Shown here one piece after another: positions 36,101 through 42,465 of a stretch of DNA of 64,000 nt (within the stretch, counting starts at the first letter, position 1; each line of letters starts with the position of its first letter). The notes beneath the pieces are model-generated. The model worked only from the letters and a program-made list of their open reading frames with translations. It was not told the origin of the DNA and did not search any database. The stretch covers positions 2,914,001 through 2,978,000 of the forward strand of contig JBHGNT010000004.1 of assembly GCA_043228905.1 (NCBI GenBank), given 5' to 3'. Source of the DNA: Azolla caroliniana (taxonomy: Eukaryota; Polypodiophyta). The translations under genes and the position numbers were made by a program.

Positions 36101-36606
36101 CGTAGACTAGGGTCTGATGCAACCCCTTTGATTCTCGACGCGCTGTCCTCCGGTAAGGGTGCCGCTACTGGCCTTACCTTCCGGTCCACAGTCTTGTACT
36201 TGGTGTTTACGTGGGCCGTCCGAACTGACTCGAGCCCTCGACCGAAGTCCGCGATGACTTCGTACATCTCCTCGGAACACACCGGTATCGTCCGGTTGTC
36301 GTTAAGGCCTTCTTCGACTACCTTTCCCAGCATTCCCAAGGTGTCGTCGAATGAGACCGCCTCCACGGCTCCGTTGATTTCCTCGTCCGGGCCGAGAACC
36401 CCGCACGCTCGAAGTCTCGCCTCCGTCTTTGTTTTCTCTCGGCCGGCGATGCCGACCATCGCACACGCTCCGCTGTCGGAGAACAAAAATTCCCTACCTA
36501 TGGTACAAGGTTTCTTCGGTTTTATCGTACAGGTGTGGGGTTTTCCCGGGGTGTCCGGACTGTCGCGGCCCCACGCCTTGGCAGCCCTCTCTAAAAATCC
36601 TCTTGG
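33103..36606 (-). CDS. Nested element pol: reverse transcriptase, RNase H, integrase
   Basis: Open frame of about 1,167 codons, in the -1 frame relative to gag, with no nearby ATG; it opens 15 bases before the gag stop, so it is probably made by frameshifting. Counting residues from 36486, reverse transcriptase runs about 190-400 with catalytic Asp in VGDLYSGYDQF (290) and LDDIPIKG (354-355). RNase H follows about 515-640 with acids at TVDTS (520), RELWG (562), ETDCLP (587) and AMADML (631). Integrase then has a zinc module (H...H then CESCQ), catalytic Asp in MVDLV and ADRGELD, and Glu in NGKVERG. A C-terminal DWVLVYDSS ... FGPYVVRS domain precedes a charged tail; no chromodomain is evident. 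The wording of the RT (TMRTPLGLVRMCTLPQGG) is unlike the common plant chromovirus lineages and reminds me of elements known from fungi. Confidence 0.93.
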   Translation of the reverse strand, partial: PRGFLERAAKAWGRDSPDTPGKPHTCTIKPKKPCTIGREFLFSDSGACAMVGIAGREKTKTEARLRACGVLGPDEEINGAVEAVSFDDTLGMLGKVVEEGLNDNRTIPVCSEEMYEVIADFGRGLESVRTAHVNTKYKTVDRKVRPVAAPLPEDSASRIKGVASDPSLRDPACIGHTFTDETLRELKIGGGGFLLPAEEDRFRRMLGRHGKAFAFSPEEIGCVDPTIVEPMLIFTVPHVPWNLKPIPVSRAHIPKLMELLRQKVDMGILEPSSAPYSNRWFTVPKKNGSLRFIQDLQPVNRVTIRNAGIGPTIDEFAEAFAGRSIYSVGDLYSGYDQFQLAVESRDLTTMRTPLGLVRMCTLPQGGTNSVAHMVNAMNKVLRDCVPDITMPFLDDIPIKGCPVEEKDETIGPDGCRRFVATHVDDCEKVLQRLEDARLTFSGEKSAFGQSEIMVVGHLCGPYGRKPSPAKVEAISAMKPDCSSVTEVRRFLGACAFYHIWIPHYAHVAEPLYGLLKKGRRFEWLDKHAESVRKLKEALAAAPALRKAVYGKGTPVFITVDTSPTGIGWVVNQEDEDGNRFPIRFGAKVLSERQRGYAQVKRELWGIVSAVKADKDYLIGTEVIIETDCLPILGMVSGCATPDLAMLRWIAYIKSLDPEIRHISGKDNAMADMLSRARYDDEGGMVSEDEEVGVDFFEAAYITTDGMSTPALNEFDASKYDGEWLQIGGFLKTMTPDASWTKDEANRIRKKAYRFFLRDGHLWKHPKKRDGVPLRVVAMKEEQEELLAAYHDSPWAGHRGTWATFEKLKGKYWWPGLYRDVHRFVSTCESCQMHSIVRHRDGLHPTYPPTIHFKWMVDLVTMPMGVGQMRYLVLAREDLTNQVEGRALQNKTTAAVCRFLVEDVICRYGCVGKIVADRGELDAEEAAELFDRLGVKLSLTTAYNPEANGKVERGHGPIVKALIRACGGQVGNWPRLLPYALWADRTTHSSVTGYMPTELMFGQKPIMPVERTISSWAAVDWRDEMSREELLVARIRQLERRPEDVALATEKLRVARTKNKARFDRTHRLRPKKIEEGDWVLVYDSSLDNQHRATRKFARRWFGPYVVRSANDNGTYHLAELDGTRMAIPVAGKRIKAFKKRHDDEPDPALLVGNDERSENEEEPTGEE
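36591..36606 (-). promoter_or_regulatory. Candidate -1 frameshift site between gag and pol
   Basis: Gag ends GAG GAT TTT TAG. The pol frame is closed by TAA upstream but open from CCA AGA GGA TTT TTA across this point. A Phe tRNA on TTT could re-pair one base back on the T5 run while the stop codon is in the A site. The overlap is only 16 bases. The classical X-XXY-YYZ heptamer is not in the right register, so the mechanism is inferred. Confidence 0.5.
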
Positions 36607-38717
36607 TTATCGGAACCGAGGGAGTCGCGGTTACGCTCGTGGTTCGGCCTAACCGTCAAAAACTGGACCGAATGGCGGCCGTCCTGGCTCTTGACCCGCG
36701 CATAGGCCGAACCATTGTCCAGCACCTTGGTCTCCATTCGCGCCGCCGTGATGTACGGCTCTCCCAGTATGACCGGATGCGAAGACGTCTCCTGCACGAA
36801 GAAGTGCTGGTCAATCTCGACGTCGCCGATCTTGACTCGCACATTCGGACAGGCCCCGTGCAGTTCCTCGGTGGCGCGCGTTGCTGCCCTTATTTTCCAC
36901 CCGTGCTTGGTGTTGATCGGCCATTTGCCCTTCTTATAGAAGTCCATGGACATCAAATTGATCTCCGATCCGTGGTCCACCAAAGCTATCACCGGTTCCT
37001 GGACATCGCCGATCTTCACCGGGGTTTCCGTGGTCGCTCGGGCCCAGTGCGGTCTCGAATAGTGGCTTTCCGCCCACTCGTCTCCCAGCGCCATGTCGTC
37101 TAGGTGCGTCGTCCGCACTTCCACCGGTCTTTCCGGTTCTGTCTCCGTTGACAGCCTCTTCCGTTTCACCAAGTCCACGATGGAGTCGTGGAACTCCTTC
37201 TTGGCGATTCCAAGCACCTCCCGTAGCGACAGCTCCACCTTGCTGTCGAGGATCCGTTCCTCCAGGACCTTTCGTAAATCCGTGGTTCTTTCTATCTCCG
37301 TCCCCAGACGGTACCCGCCCTTCTGGGGTTTATCTTGCGTACCGGCCCTGCCGGCTTCGTCCCGTCGTGGCCCGGACCGGGTCTCGTATCGTTGTGAGGG
37401 CCCGGTCGTCCCGGGTTTTCCCACCCGCTTCTCTTCTACCAGAGCCTCGTAGTTCCGGCAAGCGGCTTCCACGAAGCCCGTCCTTTCCTCGACCGGGTCG
37501 CTCCACCCGGTCATCTCCCGTACCCGTTTCTCCGCACGGTCCGATTCCTCCCTTTTAAGCCCTGCACCGGCAAGGCCTTCCAGCATCGTCGGCCAGAACC
37601 CGGCTTTGCTTTCCTTTCGGGCCTCGCCGCCCCCGACTCGAATGCCGGCCGACGCCGAGTAGTGGACGGTTTCCGCGTGTCGGGCCGCCGCCTCTTCCAT
37701 CAACCTTTTCATACCACCCTTTCCGTCGTTTCGGCTCAGGGCCCTTCGGGTGTCGCTGGCATGCACCCGTCCTTCCCACAGGTACACCACCCGGTCCCTC
37801 AGCGCCTCCGCGAAGTCGCCGCAGTCCTTCCGAACGTGGCCGACTTCATCGCACCACATGCACCTGTTTCCTGCCGCCGGCCGTCGGTCACGAGCCGGTT
37901 CGCCTCCTTCCCTTCGGGCCTGCGCGATTTGGAGGTCCTTTATCGCCTTCGTCAATTCCTCCAGCGCCGCTCCTCCGGTTGAGCCTCTGACTACGCCGGT
38001 CGAAGCCGAACCGGTTTCCAACCACTCCCGGGTCTCTTCCTTGCGCACCTGTGGCGCTGGTTCGAGCTTCCTTGCTGCGACCGAGCCCGACCCAGTCGCC
38101 CCGTTATCCGCCCATTCTCGCCGTTTGTCGAAACGGCCACAGACCTTCCTGACAGCCGCCCAGTCGGTAGTGAGCCCGTCTTCGGTTTCCAGCAAGAGGC
38201 CCACTTGCTCCCGATCCCGCTCGTCGACCGACTTGACAAACAGCAAGACCCGGCTCGTGTCCAGGATGGTTCGGTCGAGCGCCGAAAGGCGCGCAAAGTT
38301 TTCCTCGAACTCCCGGAGGAGTGCCGACGCGTTTCTTCCCTTCCCCGGGGACTCCACCCATTCCATGAACCTTCGCTTCGAAAGCCGGAGCGCGTCGTCC
38401 AGCCCGTATTTCTCTAGGAGCCGACCTTCGAACTCCTCCCAGGTACGGCTCTCCGCCCGCACCTCGAGCACCTCCGCATGGATGCTCGGCATTGCCACTC
38501 GGGGAAAACCGGCAAGACGCCTTTCTTCCGGAATGTCCCGCATCAACATTTCTGCACCGTAGGACGCCAGATACTTCGTGGCATCCCTCCCATCGAACCG
38601 GCCGATCGTGCCGACGACCGCCTCAATAGCTCTGTCGAGGGCACCGGTACCCTCGCGCGCGTTTACGATCCGATCCACGGCCGAAGCCATGGCCTCTGCG
38701 AGATCCGACCCCCTCAT
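36591..38717 (-). CDS. Nested element gag-protease
   Basis: 708 codons from the first in-frame ATG (38717), only about 45 bases inside the 5' LTR; the frame is also open upstream without an ATG. The capsid-like N-terminal half has FEGRLLEKYGLDD and related helical stretches. A zinc knuckle C-X2-C-X4-H-X4-C sits at about residues 286-299 (CMWCDEVGHVRKDC). The C-terminal 130 residues are a retropepsin-like domain with LVDHGSEIN (Asp-His-Gly in place of the usual Asp-Thr/Ser-Gly, near residue 581) and VILGEPYI. It ends GAT TTT TAG within a run of five T, where pol begins in the -1 frame. Fusing protease to gag rather than pol, with pol reached by frameshift, is coherent for a self-sufficient element. 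Confidence 0.9.
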   Translation of the reverse strand: MRGSDLAEAMASAVDRIVNAREGTGALDRAIEAVVGTIGRFDGRDATKYLASYGAEMLMRDIPEERRLAGFPRVAMPSIHAEVLEVRAESRTWEEFEGRLLEKYGLDDALRLSKRRFMEWVESPGKGRNASALLREFEENFARLSALDRTILDTSRVLLFVKSVDERDREQVGLLLETEDGLTTDWAAVRKVCGRFDKRREWADNGATGSGSVAARKLEPAPQVRKEETREWLETGSASTGVVRGSTGGAALEELTKAIKDLQIAQARREGGEPARDRRPAAGNRCMWCDEVGHVRKDCGDFAEALRDRVVYLWEGRVHASDTRRALSRNDGKGGMKRLMEEAAARHAETVHYSASAGIRVGGGEARKESKAGFWPTMLEGLAGAGLKREESDRAEKRVREMTGWSDPVEERTGFVEAACRNYEALVEEKRVGKPGTTGPSQRYETRSGPRRDEAGRAGTQDKPQKGGYRLGTEIERTTDLRKVLEERILDSKVELSLREVLGIAKKEFHDSIVDLVKRKRLSTETEPERPVEVRTTHLDDMALGDEWAESHYSRPHWARATTETPVKIGDVQEPVIALVDHGSEINLMSMDFYKKGKWPINTKHGWKIRAATRATEELHGACPNVRVKIGDVEIDQHFFVQETSSHPVILGEPYITAARMETKVLDNGSAYARVKSQDGRHSVQFLTVRPNHERNRDSLGSDNQEDF

Positions 38718-38741
38718 CTTCTGCTCTTCTGCCGCCTCTTT

Positions 38742-38757
38742 CACGTCGGGTTCACCA
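38742..38757 (-). promoter_or_regulatory. Primer-binding site, tRNA-Trp type
   Basis: On the minus strand, four bases after the 5' LTR, TGGTGAACCCGACGTG is complementary to the 3' end of plant tRNA-Trp (…CACGTCGGGTTCA plus CCA, as I recall it) over 16 bases. Confidence 0.8.
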
Positions 38758-38761
38758 AAGA

Positions 38762-39561
38762 TGTCGAGATATTACGCAAGTGCGTGTGGAATAGAGGCGG
38801 GACCGCGGGGGTCTCGAACCAAAGAGCAAGCGAGGGAGGAGAAAGAGAGAGAACCGGCTACGCAGGACCGGGGATACACAGGGACACGGCCCTTCAGCAC
38901 GGAGAACGCGAACAGACACCGACACAGACGGATGCGAATGACTAAATATGTGTATTAACAAAATGGCTAACACGACTACAACCCCCGATGGGGCACAGGT
39001 TGGTTGCAACCGAACAGGCCGGCGAACAGATGCCGATGCCTGTTCGCTTCGACGCACAAACGGGGAAATGGGGGGGGGGTAGCAGGTCGGAGGTGCTGCC
39101 GGAAGCACTCGGGCGTTCCTCGAAACAGCGCGAGCCTCCCCGGAACCCTGCACAGAAAGCTTTGGAGCTCAAGAAGGAAGGAAACAGAGAGAGCGAAGCG
39201 TCCAGAAACGGTCCGACAGCACTTCGTCCTCTCCGCGCCAGATCCCTGCAACAGCTCTTTCCCGCTCCTTATATAGGCCGACGAACAGGCCGTCGTGTCA
39301 GCTTTATTCCCTGTCCCTTTTGGACAGGGATCCGCTCCGTTTTTCACGGATCCGCGTAGTTACGCCGCCGACTCGTACAGTTCGCGCGCGCGACCGAAAA
39401 GACTGTTCGCGCGGTCTTTGTCTCCACTTGAGTTAGGGCCCGTTCCTGCCGATTATCCTCTCAATTCGTTTCTATGTACAACTCGGAGCGTGCGCGCGTG
39501 AAGAACCGGTTCCCACGCCTTGGTGCGCCGATTCCGCCTATAGACGGTTTTCTTCACGACA
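38762..39561 (-). repeat. Nested element 5' LTR (right end)
   Basis: 800 bp, 798 identical to 32232-33031. It lies upstream of gag in the sense of the element, so it drives transcription. The minus-strand TATA phrase CCTATATAAGG is at 39267-39277. Confidence 0.95.
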
Positions 39562-40444
39562 ACGGGAACAAGTCCGGGCCGCGTGTCAAAAAGAATGGGA
39601 GAAAGCTACCGAAGAGCTCACCAAGCATTACAAGCAGTCTATCCAGCTCGTAACCGCGGACGCAAAGAACACTCTAGCCACCTATGAACTACTCACAAAG
39701 AAGCTTTAGGCCGAGGTCAACAGCTTAAAAGAGGAATTGGCAGTCGTCCGAGCACAGCCCGGCATGGATGAGACATGCATCAGAATACTGATCGAGAAAC
39801 AGTGCCAACACCTCACCAAAAAGGTCGAGGAAACATTAAGTTGCGCAGGAGAGGAATGGGCAGCCCAAGCTGCCGAATTGCATATTTTACGCGCCGACGC
39901 CGAGAACCGACGGAAGGAGGGCCGCGGCTTTTACAAAATGGACGAAGCCAGCATACAAAACCTTCGTTCAGATTTAACCGAGGATTACCAGTCCTTGGCA
40001 AAATCTCACATCGCGGCAATCAAGCAAATACTAGAGGACTTCAATGACGATCAGATGTTGTTTTGCCTAGAAGCAGAAGCCTTCGAACGAGAACGACTCG
40101 TAGCCATCCCGACCAGCCCTCCAACGGCCACAGAGCAGAAGGAAGAACCTCCCAGCGAGGAGATCACAGACATGGCACAGGAGGAACTCGCCCCGGCCAA
40201 CAGACCTCCCGAGGACGCCCACACAGTACCAGATCCAGTCAAAGTAGAGGGCAGCGCCCTCGAACCCACACCACCACCAGAAGAATCAGTCGCACCTGAG
40301 ACGGACGCCCGAGAGGATATGACACCCCCGGACCAAACTCAACCCCCCGCACCGACAATCCAACCAGACCACCCTGCCACCACCCCGGACCTCGAAAACA
40401 TCCTCGACATCTTAGAAGAGGAACGAAAGGAGGATCACGCCTAA

Positions 40445-40524
40445 AAGGCAATTTTTGTAATGTTGTTAGTATTTTGTAAGTCGTCGGTCCGACGGACAAG
40501 GTCCTATCCCACGGGCGTGCCAGG
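40445..40524 (+). other. Outer element 3' spacer, polypurine tract unclear
   Basis: The 80 bases between the extra coding region and the 3' LTR are not purine-rich next to the LTR (…GGGCGTGCCAGG). The nearest purine run, AGAGGAACGAAAGGAGGA, lies at about 40417-40434, inside the coding region. Confidence 0.4.
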
Positions 40525-41010
40525 TGTTGTCCAAAGGACAGAAATGTAAAAATTAGGAAATTAGCAAACGGCGGTAGTGTAACCGAGTAGGAAAGAACGC
40601 CAACGAGCGCCGAGTCAGAGTATTACGGGCTCGGCTGTGTATTAGGGGAAACGTTATTTAAACAAGGTCGAGCACCTCAGAGAGAGAGAGAAAAAATATA
40701 GGCGGAAGCACTAGCTTAGTCGATCGTAACTAGATAATCCTGTAATGGCACCGGCCGTAGGCCGTGTTCTGTAATCCTTTTGGTGTTGTAGTAATATATC
40801 TGATTTGTGCCCATTTTGCTCCATGTATCTGTGCTTTGGCTCATACTTATGATTTCAGCGCCGCCCACGCTTAACAAGATCTCGCTAGTGTTTTATCTCT
40901 GATCGTTTTCTCCCTCACGACGCCTCTATTATGAGCCTTCACATACCACGCCCTTGGATACCGATAGCCGCAGGTCTATCGAAGGTGTTCACCCAAAGGA
41001 ACGGGTAACA
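40525..41010 (+). repeat. Outer element 3' LTR
   Basis: 486 bp from TGTTGTCC to GGTAACA, followed by the GATAG duplication at 41011-41015. Confidence 0.95.
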
Positions 41011-41015
41011 GATAG

Positions 41016-42465
41016 GTCAAGAAAACCAAATAGAAACAAGGCATGACATTAGTTGGTTCTAAAACTAGTGCATCTATCCATTTCTCGTGGAACATATTTT
41101 TGTTTCCCTTGACATTCATCTAAGCAAACATCAATGGGTTTTAGTTTCACATTATGTTGCACACATTAATAATGCATCACACAATGAAATATAATAAAAC
41201 TTTTGTTGGAAAATTTTAGATTCTGATAGTTTGGTGTTCGACAAGCACATGCGTAAGAGATAGAGCTTTGCTCTCATTCAACTTGCTCACAATTAGGGAA
41301 GATGAAGTTTGGTGTTTGTATGCCAATATTGTGGTGCACTCATTGCTCAAACAATCCCAAACAAAATTGAGACAGTTCCATCAGCTAGTCCCAACGACTA
41401 GCTACCAATAGTTGCCCCAACGTCTAGATATGACCCTATATAAAGAAATGGTGTGGAGGATCATTCCTCATTCTCAAATTCCCATATTCCCATATTTTGC
41501 TCCAAGGAATGTGGTGGTGTTCTCTTCCTCAATCAATTTTGGAGTTGTCCCGACTCGTCCCCATTCATCCCAACTTAACTCAATTTTTGGTTATGTCCCA
41601 ATTTTGGGACTGTTGTAATATTTTTAGTGAACATAATATAAGAGCATTTGAGTCCTATACTTGTTTCCATTCACATGTCCTTGTGTAATCTTGATTTTGG
41701 GACGTAACATATACGTTGTAAGTGAATGTGCGTTCCAATTACATCTTGTGGTAAATTATATGCACAAAGGTAGTTATTTGTATCCCCTTGCTCAAAGTGA
41801 TTTTGAGCATAATTTGTATATCATATATAGTAAATGAAGCATAACCAAATACAATGAATGCAATAATAAATATTTTTACCTTGGCAAATAGAAACCCAAA
41901 AACTTTATAACTCCATAGCAACAATGCCAAAATGAAAGCCCTTTTGTTGACTGAATTACAAAATACCCCTTCCATTTCTTGACCTTTCCTTAGGATTCTC
42001 CAAATCTTTCCTTCTATTTCCCTAACTACAATTCAAAAAGGAATTGTGTGGATAAGCAAGGGGTCAATGTTAAGGTATAGGAAACAATGATTTGGATGAG
42101 TATGTAGTCTACCTAGGAATCTAATCACGCAACATCAACAACAACAAAATGTTGTTCACATCAAATTTCATGTTTGCCACATCATCCAAAACACTTTACT
42201 TGTCGTAAGATGGCAACCCAATCAAGAACAAAGAGTTGGACAAAATAGGGCACATATTCCCTAGATTAGGTAAGGTTTCACAGCTTCAATTTCCAACCTA
42301 ATGTGTGTCTCACAATAAGATCAAGCCTACAACATGTAAATTAGTAGTTATGTTGGGGTGGTGCAAGAAGGGGCAATGCAATTTGCGTAAGGTAACAAGC
42401 TAGAGTTTGATACATGAAGCTACATTAGTTAATCAAGGGAAATTGATACATTTACAAAATATATA
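41016..42465. other. Intergenic DNA, no supported gene
   Basis: AT-rich sequence between the outer element and the MRNIP-like gene. No open frame above 80 codons carries a motif. The last part probably includes the 3' untranslated region of the minus-strand gene. Confidence 0.5.

Larger units (their letters stand above)
32232..39561 (-). mobile_element. Nested Ty3-type LTR retrotransposon, apparently intact
   Basis: 7,330-bp element in reverse orientation, bounded by two 800-bp LTRs that differ at only two positions. In its own sense it reads LTR, tRNA-Trp primer-binding site, gag-protease frame, then pol (RT, RNase H, integrase) in the -1 frame, LTR. Both long frames are open throughout and all catalytic residues I looked for are present. 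It is GC- and CpG-rich compared with the flanking plant DNA. It interrupts the extra coding region of the outer element. With near-identical LTRs and intact frames it is a good candidate for a recently mobile, perhaps still active, copy. Confidence 0.95.
30072..40444 (+). pseudogene. Outer element extra coding region after pol: coiled-coil protein
   Basis: Sense-strand coding region of about 940 codons in three parts: 30072-30476, 30685-32231 (after a candidate intron) and 39566-40444 (after the nested element). The first part has a frame change near 30190-30210. The second starts in frame across the proposed splice, with an acidic stretch (EEETATEDNTEDD), a Pro-rich region with clustered basic residues (PQKRKQ ... 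PSKRRR, like a bipartite nuclear signal) and then a long heptad-rich coiled coil (31740-32231). The coiled coil continues after the insertion to about 40080 and ends in a Pro/Glu-rich tail. Stops at 31212 (TAA), 31398 (TGA) and 39707 (TAG) are each one C-to-T step from CAA, CGA or CAG. No signal peptide or membrane segment is visible, so it is unlike an envelope protein. I do not recognise the family. Confidence 0.65.
23633..41010 (+). mobile_element. Outer Ty3-type LTR retrotransposon, decayed, carrying a nested element
   Basis: Complete insertion bounded by 486-bp LTRs and 5-bp GATAG duplications. Its own length is about 10.0 kb once the nested element (32232-39561 plus one 5-bp duplication) is set aside. 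The order on the plus strand is LTR, leader, gag with zinc knuckles, protease, reverse transcriptase, RNase H, integrase, a long extra coding region, LTR. Placing integrase after RNase H makes it Ty3/gypsy type. No chromodomain follows integrase, and I see no second RNase H. The LTRs differ at 18 of 486 sites (16 transitions, 2 transversions by my count). Gag-pol has at least seven in-frame stops and two frame changes, so it cannot act alone. Confidence 0.95.

Noticed and set aside
37750-38562. 270-codon plus-strand frame
   Set aside because: Antisense shadow of the nested gag; Ser/Arg-rich by composition only.
30072-40444. Envelope gene or second RNase H in the outer element
   Set aside because: No signal peptide, membrane span or RNase H acids; the sequence is Pro-rich and coiled coil.
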